A stretch of DNA of 64,000 nt from Euryhalocaulis sp050486445 (GTDB lineage Bacteria > Pseudomonadota > Alphaproteobacteria > Caulobacterales > Maricaulaceae): contig JBJHDH010000011.1 of assembly GCA_050486445.1 (NCBI GenBank), positions 1 to 64,000 of the forward strand, written 5' to 3'. Of this stretch, positions 52,298-61,069 are shown piece by piece. Below the pieces are notes generated by a model, which was not told the DNA's origin, did no database searches, and was given only the letters and a program-made list of their open reading frames with translations. Both the position numbers and the translations under genes were made by a program. Positions within the stretch are counted from its first letter, which is position 1, and every line of letters begins with the position of its first letter.

Positions 52298-53229
52298 CGG
52301 GGAATCTCCACTTCCTGACGCCGGTTGCCGGCGAGCAGCGCGCCGGGATTGTCCTGAAGGTCGGCGACCACGGTTTCGAGTGTCTGGGCCAGCGAGCGCA
52401 GATCGGCGACCAGCAGGGCCAGCTCGCTGGAGCCGCCGCCCGTATAACGGGCCAGCGTATCGCTGGCGAGCTGTGCGAAATCGCGGAATTCGGTGGCCGC
52501 TTCCTCGGCGCGGGCGGTAGCGCGATTCAGGTTTCCGACCGCTTCACGCCCATCGCCGTTCAACATCTCTCTGCTCATCTCCGCCACCTGCCGCCATTCC
52601 TCCGCCGTTGCGCCAACCGTGACGATGGTCTCGCGCGTCTCGGCCAGCAACTCGGTGTTGCGTCGAAGCTCCTCGGTAATCCCCTCGATATTCCGCAGCG
52701 TCGCCTGCACCGTGGCGAGATTTTCGTCGTTCAGCAGCACCTCCATGCGCTGCAACGCCCCTTCGGCGGCGTTCATCACATCCTCGACATTGGCGACAAA
52801 TCCTTCCAGCGGCCCCAGCTTGGCGTAGATGATCGGCGGCCGGTTCGGGTCCACATCGCGCAGCATCGGCGCATCGGCGGTGCCGCCGGTCAGCTGGATG
52901 AACGAAACGCCGGTGATGCCCTGCGGCTCGATCTGCGCGGTGGAGTCGGTCTTCACCGGGGTCAGCACGTCGACGCGGATGCGCGCGATCACATTGCCGG
53001 GATCGCTCGGGTCCAGGCCCAGCCGGGTGATCTCTCCCACCTGGATGCCGTTAAAGCGCACCTCGCTGGACTGCGAGACGCCACGCACCGGGCCCTCAAA
53101 CACCACATCGTATTCGGTGTATTCCGTGCGGTAATTCAGCTGGCCAAGCCACAGCACAAACAGCGCCACGCCGATCAGCAGCGCAAGGGCGACCCCGCCC
53201 ACCAGGGCGTAACGCGCGCGTGTTTCCAA
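52294..53229 (-). CDS. mlaD: MCE-domain substrate-binding protein (MlaD)
   Basis: A 311-residue membrane-anchored periplasmic protein. One helix ('ALVGGVALALLIGVALFVLWLG') is followed by an MCE domain (about 37-115: 'YDVVFEGPVRGVSQSSEVRFNGIQVGEITRL') and a long helical C-terminal region typical of MCE proteins. MCE hexamers carry lipid between membranes. The start is TTG at 53229, with GGAGG about ten bases upstream. It lies between the ATPase and the lipoprotein. Confidence 0.93.
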   Translation of the reverse strand: METRARYALVGGVALALLIGVALFVLWLGQLNYRTEYTEYDVVFEGPVRGVSQSSEVRFNGIQVGEITRLGLDPSDPGNVIARIRVDVLTPVKTDSTAQIEPQGITGVSFIQLTGGTADAPMLRDVDPNRPPIIYAKLGPLEGFVANVEDVMNAAEGALQRMEVLLNDENLATVQATLRNIEGITEELRRNTELLAETRETIVTVGATAEEWRQVAEMSREMLNGDGREAVGNLNRATARAEEAATEFRDFAQLASDTLARYTGGGSSELALLVADLRSLAQTLETVVADLQDNPGALLAGNRRQEVEIPR

Positions 53230-53247
53230 GGCCCTGCCCTCCTGTTC

Positions 53248-54033
53248 CTATGCTTGAGCCGGTTCGGTTTCGTCCGCAAGCGCCGCCCGGCCACGCGCCC
53301 CGGTGAAATATTCCCGGATCCAGGGATGGCTGTGGCGCAACAGATCGCGCGGCGGCGCCACGGCGACAATATGCTTGTCGGCCAGCACAGCGACACGGTC
53401 GCAGGCGGCGAACAGCGTATCAAGATCGTGAGTCACCATCAGAACCGTTAGATTGAGAGTGTCACGCAAATCTTTGATAAGATGGTCAAATTCAGAGGCT
53501 CCGATTGGATCCAGCCCGGCCGTCGGCTCATCCAGGAACAGGATGTCGGGGTCCATGACCAGCGCCCGGGCCAGGCCGGCGCGCTTGCGCATCCCGCCGG
53601 AAAGCTCCGAGGGCTGTTTCAGCACTGCTTCGGGCGGCAGACCGACCATGGCGATTTTCATCCGCGCAATCTCGTTCATCATCTCGTCGGGCAGGCCGGC
53701 GTGACGGCGCAACGGCGCTTTCACGTTCTCCAGCACGCTGAGCTGGGAGAACAGCGCGCCTGCCTGAAACAAAACGCCCCGCTTGCGGTGAAGTTCGTCG
53801 CGTTCGGCCCGGTCCAGACGGGAAATGTCCCGCCCAAACACCCGGATCGTCCCGGCCCGGGGCCGCATCAGCCCCAGAATCTCGTTCAGCAGCACCGATT
53901 TGCCGGATCCGGACCCCCCGACCAGGCCCATGATCTCGCCATGCTCCACGGTCAGGTCCACGCCGTCATGCACCACATGGTCGCCAAACGCCGTGCGGAC
54001 GCCACGGACTTCGATGACCGGCTCGCGGCTCAA
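53248..54033 (-). CDS. mlaF: MlaF-type ABC ATPase
   Basis: A 261-residue nucleotide-binding subunit. Walker A is 'GGSGSGKS' at about 39-46, the signature is 'ELSGGMRKRAGLARAL', and Walker B is 'DILFLDEPTAGLDP'. It energises the MlaE permease for phospholipid transport. Its TTG start overlaps the mlaE stop as TTGA. Confidence 0.95.
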   Translation of the reverse strand: MSREPVIEVRGVRTAFGDHVVHDGVDLTVEHGEIMGLVGGSGSGKSVLLNEILGLMRPRAGTIRVFGRDISRLDRAERDELHRKRGVLFQAGALFSQLSVLENVKAPLRRHAGLPDEMMNEIARMKIAMVGLPPEAVLKQPSELSGGMRKRAGLARALVMDPDILFLDEPTAGLDPIGASEFDHLIKDLRDTLNLTVLMVTHDLDTLFAACDRVAVLADKHIVAVAPPRDLLRHSHPWIREYFTGARGRAALADETEPAQA

Positions 54034-55166
54034 ATGCCCAGCTCCAGATAGGCCATGGCAAACAGTGCATCGACCACGATCACCATGAAGATCGCCTGCA
54101 CAACCGAGGTCGTGGTGCGCTGGCCCAGCGACTCCACGTCGCCGCCGACGTTCATGCCCTGACGGCAGCCGATCACCGCGATAATCACGCCGAACACCGG
54201 CGCCTTGGCCAGACCGGCCCAGAAATGGATCAGGTCCACCATCTCATAGGTGCGGGCGATGAAGAATCCAGGCTGCAACCCCAACGCCGACCACAGCACC
54301 AGCATCCCGCCAAAGATGCCGGTCATCATCGCCACAAAAGTCATCAACGGCGCCATCAGCACGATGGCCACAAGGCGCGGGGCGACAAGCACGTCGTAGG
54401 GGTCCAGCCCCATCACCTTCATCGCGTCGATTTCCTGCTGCATCCGCATCGCGCCGATCTGGGCGGTGAATGCGGAATCGGAGCGCCCGGCCAGCATGAC
54501 CGCGGTAATCACCACGCCGAATTCGCGCAGCACGGAGATCACCACCAGCTCGACGGCGAACACCGAGGCCCCGAAATTCTCCAGCTGATTCAACCCGATA
54601 TAGGCGACAACGGCGCCAATGAAGAAAGACAGCAAGCCGATGATCGGCAAGGCGTTCAGCCCGGCCTGCTCCATTACATTGACCGTGGCGGTCCAGCGGA
54701 ATTTGTGCGGCGCGGTGAACAGTCTGCCGACCGCGACCATCGTGCGGCCGAAAAACGCCAGCGTGTCATAGAATTCCAGCAGCAGCGCCTCCACGCCGCG
54801 CCCGGTCCGCTCCAGGAAAGAGATCAGGCCCCCTCCGCCCCGCCGCTCCGCTGGCGCGGGTTCGTATTCCGCCGCCGCGTCATGGATCAGCCGGGCGGCG
54901 TAATCGTGCGCGCCCTCCACCTTCGCCGAAGTCTCCGCCCCCGGCGCGGCGGCGCGCGCCAGCATCAGCGCCCCGGCCGTATCCAGCCGGCCCAGGCGTG
55001 AAACGTCGATCACCGCCTGGCCGGCCTTCTGGCCGCCGCCCCGCCGGCGCAGGCGTTCCAGATCGCGGGCGACCGCCGAGATGGTCAGCACCGTCCAGTC
55101 GCCCGTCGGGATAATGCGCGTCACCCCGCCTTCATCGGCGATCTGGAGCGCAGTAGCATCGCCCAT
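54030..55166 (-). CDS. mlaE: STAS-MlaE fusion permease
   Basis: A 378-residue inner-membrane permease. Residues about 1-110 form a STAS-like domain ('VIDVSRLGRLDTAGALMLARA'), equivalent to MlaB fused to the permease. The MlaE domain follows, with 'QAGLNALPIIGLLSFFIGAVVAYIGLNQL', 'VREFGVVITAVMLAGRSDSAFTAQIGAMRMQQEIDAMKVMGLDP' and five to six helices. AGGGGGA lies 6 bases before the ATG at 55166. It is the first gene of mlaE-mlaF-mlaD-lipoprotein. No mlaC is present. The frame stays open far upstream but the coding part starts here. Confidence 0.94.
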   Translation of the reverse strand: MGDATALQIADEGGVTRIIPTGDWTVLTISAVARDLERLRRRGGGQKAGQAVIDVSRLGRLDTAGALMLARAAAPGAETSAKVEGAHDYAARLIHDAAAEYEPAPAERRGGGGLISFLERTGRGVEALLLEFYDTLAFFGRTMVAVGRLFTAPHKFRWTATVNVMEQAGLNALPIIGLLSFFIGAVVAYIGLNQLENFGASVFAVELVVISVLREFGVVITAVMLAGRSDSAFTAQIGAMRMQQEIDAMKVMGLDPYDVLVAPRLVAIVLMAPLMTFVAMMTGIFGGMLVLWSALGLQPGFFIARTYEMVDLIHFWAGLAKAPVFGVIIAVIGCRQGMNVGGDVESLGQRTTTSVVQAIFMVIVVDALFAMAYLELGI

Positions 55167-55235
55167 TGGATTCCCCCTGCCGCGCTCCACCGAAGCCGCC
55201 GCGCCCTGACCCGTCAAGCGCCTGAACGAGGGCTT

Positions 55236-56231
55236 ATGAAACTTCACGCCGAAGCCCAGTCCTGGCCGATCCGTGGCGGTTTTCGCATCGCACGGGGAGC
55301 AAAACGCACGGCGGAGACAGTGGTTGCCCGAATCGAGGGGGACGCGGGGGCCGGATGGGGCGAATCTGTTCCCTATGCCCGCTATGGCGAAACCGTCGAT
55401 TCGGCGCTGGCGCAGCTTCACGCCCTGGCCGGCGGCGCGATACCGGACCGGGCGGCGTTGCAATCGGCCATGCCCCCGGGGGCGGCCCGCGCGGCCCTGG
55501 ACTGCGCCCTGTGGGATTATGAGGCCAAGACCAGCTGGCAGAGCGTAGCTGAGGGGCTGATGGCGCTGACCCGGGCCGCGCCGCGACCCGGGCCGCTGAC
55601 CACCGCCTTCACGATCAGCCTCGATTCGCCGGAGGCGATGGCCCGCGCCGCCGCCTCGGCGGCGGACCGGAAGCTGCTCAAGCTGAAACTCGGCCAGGCG
55701 GCGGACGACCTGGCGCGCGTTCAGGCGGTGCGCGGGGCGCGGCCCGATGCGCGCCTGATCGCCGACGCCAATGAGGGCTGGGACATCGCCGCGCTGGAGG
55801 CGCTGGCCGGGCCGCTGGCGGCGCTGGGCGTGGCCCTGATCGAACAGCCGCTGCCAGCGGGGGCCGATGCGGCGCTGGCGGAGAGGAGCTGGCCGGTGCT
55901 GCTCTGCGCCGACGAAAGCGTGCATACGCGGGCGGAGCTGGACGCCCTGCCCGCCGCTTATGGCGCGATCAATATCAAGATCGACAAGGCCGGCGGCCTG
56001 ACAGAGGCGGCGCTGCTGGCCGCCGCGGCGCGGGCGCGGGGCCTGCAAATCATGGTCGGCTGCATGGTGGCCACCTCGCTCAGCATGGCGCCGGCCGCGC
56101 TGCTGGCCTCGGCCGTGGGCGCGGAGTTCGTCGATCTGGACGGGCCGCTGCTGCTGGAGCAGGACCGCGAGCATGGCATTCTTTATCGCGGCGCGGAGAT
56201 GGCGCCGCCCTCGCCTTTGCTCTGGGGATAG
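55236..56231 (+). CDS. dipeptide (L-Ala-D/L-Glu) epimerase
   Basis: A 331-residue enolase-superfamily enzyme used in recycling murein peptides. Catalytic lysines are Lys149/Lys151 ('LKLKLG') and Lys248/Lys251 ('INIKIDKAGG'), metal ligands Asp177 ('ADANEGW'), Glu203 ('IEQPL') and Asp226 ('ADES'). 'GCMVATSLSMAPA' completes the barrel. Length is normal. It converges with and overlaps the MFS gene by 49 bases. Confidence 0.9.
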   Translation: MKLHAEAQSWPIRGGFRIARGAKRTAETVVARIEGDAGAGWGESVPYARYGETVDSALAQLHALAGGAIPDRAALQSAMPPGAARAALDCALWDYEAKTSWQSVAEGLMALTRAAPRPGPLTTAFTISLDSPEAMARAAASAADRKLLKLKLGQAADDLARVQAVRGARPDARLIADANEGWDIAALEALAGPLAALGVALIEQPLPAGADAALAERSWPVLLCADESVHTRAELDALPAAYGAINIKIDKAGGLTEAALLAAAARARGLQIMVGCMVATSLSMAPAALLASAVGAEFVDLDGPLLLEQDREHGILYRGAEMAPPSPLLWG

Positions 56232-57376
56232 AGACCGGCGAACAGCAAGAGCGCCGCCAGCGCGCCAATCCCGGCCGGAACAGCCATTACCGCGAATCCC
56301 CCTGCGCCATAGCGCGCGAACAGCCAGCCAGAGGCTGCCGCCGCCAGCGCCGCGAACGCCCCCCCGGAAATCGCCGAATTCAGCGCCAGCGCGCCGGCGG
56401 CGCTGCGCTCGCCCGCGATCCGCTCGGCGAACAGCACAAAGCCCAGAAACACCGCGCCAAAGCTGAGCGCATGCAGGCATTGCAGCCCGAACAGCACAGC
56501 CAGCGGCGGCGACATGGCGGTCAACAGCCAGCGCAGCGCCCCGGCGATTCCGCCCGCCGCCAGAAACAGCGCCGGATGCAGGCGCGCGCCAAACCGCGCC
56601 GTGACGGCGAAGAACACGATCTCGGCCGCCACGCCCACGCCCCACAGCGCGCCGACCACGGTGGCGTCCATGCCCTGCTGGCGCCAGGCCAGCGCCGAGA
56701 AGGAATAATAGAAAGCGTGGCTGGCGATAATGAAGCCGGAGGCGGTGAGCGCCAGCAGGAAGTCCGGCCGCGAGACCAGCGCACTCATACTCCGCAGCCG
56801 CTCGCGCAGGGTCTCCGCATTGCCCATCCGCTCTCCGCGCGGCAGAAGATGCGCCGCCCCGGCCAGCAGCGCCGAGGCCGCGATCATCCAGACCAGCATC
56901 GCCTCCGCCCCCCAGCGCCCGATCGCCGCGCCGCAGGCCAGATTGGCGACGATAAAGGCGGCGGACCCCACCGCCCGCACCGGACCGAAGGCGAAGCCGC
57001 CGCGCCGCGCCTCGCGCACCGCCAGGCTGTCGGACAGCGGGATGATCGGATACAGCGCCGCGCCGGTGAAAAACGCCAGCGCCAGCATGATCGACGGATC
57101 GCGCGCCGGGATATGCGCCAGCCAGAACGCCAAAGTCAGCCAGGCCAGCGCCACCAGCGGAAACCGCGCCAGACGCAGCCCGTCACTCCACAGCGCCGCC
57201 AGCGGCGAGACCAGCATCCGCGCCACCAGGCCAAGCGCGGCGGCCAGACCGACCTGCTCGGCCGTCAGGCCGCGCGCCTCGTGCCAGACCGGCCAATAGG
57301 GCAGCACCGCCCCCCAGGCGAGGAAAAAGGCCGAGTAAAACAGGCAGAGGCGCAGCGCGGGCGTTCGGAGAGACAT
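56183..57376 (-). CDS. MFS transporter (HcaT/nucleoside-symporter-like)
   Basis: A 397-residue protein with 12 helices. 'AFFLAWGAVLPYWPVWHEARGLTAEQVGLAAALGLVARMLVSPLAALWSDG' and 'FGAVFLGFVLFAERI' fit the MFS_1_like subgroup with 3-phenylpropionate and nucleoside transporters. Substrate unknown. Adjacent to a dipeptide epimerase, it could bring in a peptide or sugar, but this is a guess. Confidence 0.88.
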   Translation of the reverse strand: MSLRTPALRLCLFYSAFFLAWGAVLPYWPVWHEARGLTAEQVGLAAALGLVARMLVSPLAALWSDGLRLARFPLVALAWLTLAFWLAHIPARDPSIMLALAFFTGAALYPIIPLSDSLAVREARRGGFAFGPVRAVGSAAFIVANLACGAAIGRWGAEAMLVWMIAASALLAGAAHLLPRGERMGNAETLRERLRSMSALVSRPDFLLALTASGFIIASHAFYYSFSALAWRQQGMDATVVGALWGVGVAAEIVFFAVTARFGARLHPALFLAAGGIAGALRWLLTAMSPPLAVLFGLQCLHALSFGAVFLGFVLFAERIAGERSAAGALALNSAISGGAFAALAAAASGWLFARYGAGGFAVMAVPAGIGALAALLLFAGLYPQSKGEGGAISAPR

Positions 57377-57672
57377 GGGAGGGCGTCGTATCGCGGCTGG
57401 AACGCCGTGCGCTCGGGGTTGGCTTCGCCGCTCCTTTAGCGAAGACCCCGCATTTCAGCGAGTCCGGCGAGGGCCCCAATCTCATTCCTCATCTCGAGGA
57501 GCCGCCGCAAGGCGGCGTCTCGAGGGACGCTCCAGCATGACGCAGGCGTTGGTGGAATCTGGAGCGTGCTTCGAGACAGCCGTCAGCATCAAATGCTGAC
57601 GGCTTCCTCAGCATGAGGGTGATGTTTGGTATTGCCGCGTCCGGGGACCGCCGTTGAGGTAACAAGGATGCC
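57377..57672. repeat. intergenic region with two strong palindromes
   Basis: No gene is seen in this 296-base gap. CTCGAG-GA-GCCGCC-GCAA-GGCGGC-GT-CTCGAG (57493-57524) and GCCGTCAGCAT-CAA-ATGCTGACGGC (57579-57603) are nearly perfect hairpins. Flanking 'CCTCAT' and 'CCTCAGCATGAGGG' match the kind of repeat often scattered in alphaproteobacterial genomes. They may terminate the lipoprotein gene that ends at 57673. Confidence 0.55.
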
Positions 57673-58347
57673 TCAGCTTGAGGCCGCCAGCGCGGCGCGG
57701 CGGCGCTCGGCGAACGCATCGGCATGCCCGGTCAGGGTCTCCGCCCCGGCGCGTAATTGCTCCTGCCGCGCCCGCAGCGCCGTATGTTCGGATGAGCGCA
57801 GGCGCGAGGCCATCGCCGTAACCGCCTCATCGAAGAAGCGCGCGCCGCGCAGCGCCGTCTGCGCCGCGCTTTCAGTCTCGGCAAGATCCAGCTCGGCGCC
57901 GCGCGCGTCGAACGCGCCGCCCCGCGCCGCATTCGCGGCCAGATTGGCCGCATCGACCAGATGCGCCGCGCGCTCCAGATCGGCGCCCAGCTGCGCCCCT
58001 GCGCCCTCGCCCGCGGGCAGGCGCGCCAGATACCGCTCCAGCGGGGTTTGTTCCGGCGCCTCTGCGCGCCCGCGCAGCAACATGGAGGTCAGACGCTGCG
58101 CCGCGCCCGGTTCGTCTTCAGCCACGCCCCAGCCTTCCGCCGCGAAGACCCGCCGCAGCTCCGCCGCCGCATTGTGCAGCGCGCTTTGCTCAGAGCGCGG
58201 CATGGCGGCGCTATCCAGGCTGACGCTGGCGCAGCCGGAAACGGTCAGCAGGGCGGCGGCCAGCGCCAGCATGGGCGCGGCGCGAAACCATGCGGCGAGC
58301 GATGCGATCTGGTGCAAGAACAATCCCCAATCGGCGCGGCCGGGCAT
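57673..58347 (-). CDS. alpha-helical lipoprotein of unknown function
   Basis: A 224-residue protein. The signal 'MLALAAALLTVSGCASV' carries the lipobox V-S-G-C. The mature part is almost purely helical, rich in Ala, Glu and Arg ('AAELRRVFAAEGWG', 'LERAAHLVDAANLAANAARGG'). No family is recognised. It is divergent from the proline iminopeptidase gene. Confidence 0.7.
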   Translation of the reverse strand: MPGRADWGLFLHQIASLAAWFRAAPMLALAAALLTVSGCASVSLDSAAMPRSEQSALHNAAAELRRVFAAEGWGVAEDEPGAAQRLTSMLLRGRAEAPEQTPLERYLARLPAGEGAGAQLGADLERAAHLVDAANLAANAARGGAFDARGAELDLAETESAAQTALRGARFFDEAVTAMASRLRSSEHTALRARQEQLRAGAETLTGHADAFAERRRAALAASS

Positions 58348-58432
58348 ACGGGCCGCGCATTCTCTATAATGCTATGATACCCAACACGTTCCAGTCTTCC
58401 GATGACAACCCCCGGACGCAGTTTTTCGCCCC

Positions 58433-59425
58433 ATGCACGAACCCGTCTCCGCACGCCGCGGCTTTTATCCCCCCATAGAGCCGGACGAATCCGGCTTCCT
58501 GCCCGTCGATGGCGGTCATGAACTCTATTGGGAGCGAGTCGGCGCGGAAGACGGCCTGCCCGCCGTGGTGCTGCATGGCGGGCCGGGCGGCGGGATCAAT
58601 CCCTGGATGCGCCGCTATTTCGACGCACAGCGCTGGCGCGTGACGCTGTTCGACCAGCGCGGCTGCGGGCGCAGCCGGCCATTCTCGTCGCTGGAGCACA
58701 ACACCACCTGGGATCTTGTCGCCGACATCGAACGCTTCCGCGAAATCGCGGGCGTCGACTCATGGACCGTGTTCGGCGGCTCGTGGGGTTCGACGCTGGC
58801 GCTGGCCTATGCCCAGACGCACCCGGAGCGGGTGCGCGCGCTGATCCTGCGCGGGGTCTTCCTGCTGATGCGCGAAGAGATGGACTGGCTCTATCGCGAC
58901 GGCGCCAACCGCCTTTTCCCCGACGCATGGGAGCGGCTGATCGCGCCGATCCCGGAAGCCGAACGCAGCGACCTGATCGCCGCCTTTCATCGCAGGCTGA
59001 CCGGCGGCGACCCGGAAGCGCGGCGCGAAGCGGCGCGGGCCTGGGCGCAATATGAGGGCGATCTGCTGTCCATCGCCGGGCCGGCGGGGCGGCCGCCCGT
59101 CTTCAATGATGAATCCTATACGGACGCCTTCGCCCGGATCGAGACGCATTATTTTGTCCATGACGGCTTTTTCGCGCGCGACGGCCAGCTCCTGAAAGAC
59201 GCCGGGCGCCTGGCCGGCATTCCCTGCATCATCGTCAACGGGCGCTATGACGCCCTGACTCCGCCGCGCGCCGCCTTCCGCCTGCACGAGGCCCTGCCCG
59301 GCTCGCGTCTCGTGATCGTGCCGGACGCCGGCCACGCCGCTTCGGACCCCGGAATTGTCGATGCGCTGGTTCGGGCCACCGATGAAATGGCGGGCTTGCC
59401 GGCCCGCCAGGCCGCCGGCCGTTAA
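58433..59425 (+). CDS. pip: proline iminopeptidase
   Basis: A 330-residue alpha/beta hydrolase of peptidase family S33 that removes N-terminal proline. The oxyanion segment is 'HGGPGGG' (48-54), the nucleophile Ser117 lies in 'FGGSWGS', with Asp in 'VNGRYDALTP' and His in 'DAGHAASD'. Length and motifs are those of cytosolic Pip. Confidence 0.93.
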   Translation: MHEPVSARRGFYPPIEPDESGFLPVDGGHELYWERVGAEDGLPAVVLHGGPGGGINPWMRRYFDAQRWRVTLFDQRGCGRSRPFSSLEHNTTWDLVADIERFREIAGVDSWTVFGGSWGSTLALAYAQTHPERVRALILRGVFLLMREEMDWLYRDGANRLFPDAWERLIAPIPEAERSDLIAAFHRRLTGGDPEARREAARAWAQYEGDLLSIAGPAGRPPVFNDESYTDAFARIETHYFVHDGFFARDGQLLKDAGRLAGIPCIIVNGRYDALTPPRAAFRLHEALPGSRLVIVPDAGHAASDPGIVDALVRATDEMAGLPARQAAGR

Positions 59426-59524
59426 TACTTACGCTAACCGATTTGAAAGGCCTTGCAGCTGATGATCGGGGCTGCGGAGGGACCAGCGGCCGGAAACGGC
59501 GGCGCCAATAACAAGGGAAAGGCA

Positions 59525-59896
59525 ATGAGCCACCCGAACGGAAGCAACAATGCTGCCGAACTGCCGCTCGTGGACCGGTCGGCGCTCGATCCCATCATGA
59601 AGGTGACGGGCCCGGCCGTAATGCGCCGGATTATCGACGCCTTCTGGGCCGAGGCCGGCGCCATGACCGGCGCGCTGAACACTGCCATCGCCTCGGGCCA
59701 GCAGGAGGAAATCCGCAGGGCGGCCCACACGCTGAAAGGCGCGGCGTCCAATGTCGGCGCCGGACGGGCGGCGCGCATCGCCGCGGCGATGGAAAAAGCC
59801 GACCCGGCTCAGGCGCGCGTGCTGCTGGCGGCGCTGGAACAATCGCTCGAACAAACCCGCCCCGCCCTTGAAATGGTGCTGAACGAAGCCGCCTGA
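59525..59896 (+). CDS. Hpt-domain phosphotransfer protein
   Basis: A 123-residue single Hpt domain with phospho-His68 in 'AAHTLKGAASNVGA', in an all-helical fold. No receiver or kinase is next to it. It is the second orphan Hpt in the window; the two have equal length but differ over most positions. AAGGG/AAAGG sites precede the ATG at 59525. A relay with the hybrid kinase is possible but unproven. Confidence 0.88.
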   Translation: MSHPNGSNNAAELPLVDRSALDPIMKVTGPAVMRRIIDAFWAEAGAMTGALNTAIASGQQEEIRRAAHTLKGAASNVGAGRAARIAAAMEKADPAQARVLLAALEQSLEQTRPALEMVLNEAA

Positions 59897-59912
59897 GAAG
59901 CGTCCTGAGCGG

Positions 59913-61058
59913 TTAGAGCAGCGCGCGGGTCTGTTCCAGCCGCTGGCCGCGATTGATCTGCGCCGACAGGATAATTCCGAACCCGGCCATTACCGACAGC
60001 ATGATCGTGCCGCCATAGGAAATCAGCGGCAGCGGCACGCCCACCACCGGCGCCAGCCCGATCACCATCGCGATATTGATCAGCACATAGAACACAAAGG
60101 TGGCTGCGATGCCGGTCACCGCCAGACGGTTGAACTGGCTGCGGCAGCTTACGGCGATCTGGCCGGCGCGCAGCGTAATCATGCCATAGAGCGCCAGCAC
60201 GAACAGGCCGCCGGCCATGCCGAACTCCTCGCCGATCGTGGTGAAGATAAAGTCGGTATGCTTCTCCGGCAGGAAGTTCAGCGCCGATTGCGTGCCTTCC
60301 AGATAGCCCTTGCCCCAGACACCGCCGGAGCCGAGCGCGATCTTGGACTGCATCAGCTGATAACCGGCGCCCAGCGGATCGCTTTCCGGATCGAAGAAAC
60401 TGAAGACGCGCTCGCGCTGATAATCGTGCAGCACGAACTCGAAAACGACTGGCACGCTGACCGCGATGCCCGCCACCCCGATCAGAATCACCCACCAGTT
60501 GAGGCCCGCCAGAAAGATCACCGTCACGCCCGTCAGCACCAGCAGCACCGCGGTGCCAAGATCGGGCTGGCGGGCGATCAGGGCGGCCGGCGCGAGGATC
60601 AGAACCAGCGGGATAATGGCGCCCAGCACGCTGCGCGCGCGTTCAGGCGACAGGCCGTGATAATAGCGCGCCAGCGCCAGAACCAGCGCGATTTTCATAA
60701 ATTCCGAAGGCTGCATGCTGAGCGGGCCAAGGCTCAGCCAGCGCTGCGCCCCGCCGCCGACAAAGCCGAACAGCTCCACGGCGATCAGCAGCACCATCGT
60801 CGCCGCCCAGGCGGGATAAGCCGCCGCCATCCAGATGCGAGGATTAATCATCGCCAGGGCCAGCATGATTCCCAGCGCGAGGAGAAAGCGCAACGCGTGC
60901 GCGGCCGCCCAGGGCGTCCAGGAGCCGCCCGCCACCGAATACAGCATGGCCACACCCATGCCGCCCGCCAGGCACAGCAGCGTCACCAGCGTCCAGTCCA
61001 GTTCGACAACTGCGCCGCCAATATTGCGTGGCGCGGATTCGGAGCTGAAGATCGCCAT
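59913..61058 (-). CDS. rodA: RodA, SEDS peptidoglycan glycosyltransferase
   Basis: A 381-residue SEDS protein that polymerises glycan in the elongasome, working with PBP2. About ten transmembrane helices; 'VLALARYYHGLSPE', 'ARQPDLGTAVLLVLTGVTVIFLAGL', 'GYQLMQSKIALGSGGVWGKGYLEGTQSALNFLPEKHTDFIFTTIGEEFG' and 'LPLISYGGT' are family motifs. It is the last gene of mreC-mreD-mrdA-rodA, 11 bases after mrdA. Confidence 0.97.
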   Translation of the reverse strand: MAIFSSESAPRNIGGAVVELDWTLVTLLCLAGGMGVAMLYSVAGGSWTPWAAAHALRFLLALGIMLALAMINPRIWMAAAYPAWAATMVLLIAVELFGFVGGGAQRWLSLGPLSMQPSEFMKIALVLALARYYHGLSPERARSVLGAIIPLVLILAPAALIARQPDLGTAVLLVLTGVTVIFLAGLNWWVILIGVAGIAVSVPVVFEFVLHDYQRERVFSFFDPESDPLGAGYQLMQSKIALGSGGVWGKGYLEGTQSALNFLPEKHTDFIFTTIGEEFGMAGGLFVLALYGMITLRAGQIAVSCRSQFNRLAVTGIAATFVFYVLINIAMVIGLAPVVGVPLPLISYGGTIMLSVMAGFGIILSAQINRGQRLEQTRALL

Positions 61059-61069
61059 CGCCGGAACCG

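Noticed and set aside
55167..56645. Upstream extension of the mlaE frame to 871 residues
   Set aside because: The added part runs antisense to the dipeptide epimerase and MFS genes; a ribosome site and family N-terminus mark 55166 as the start.
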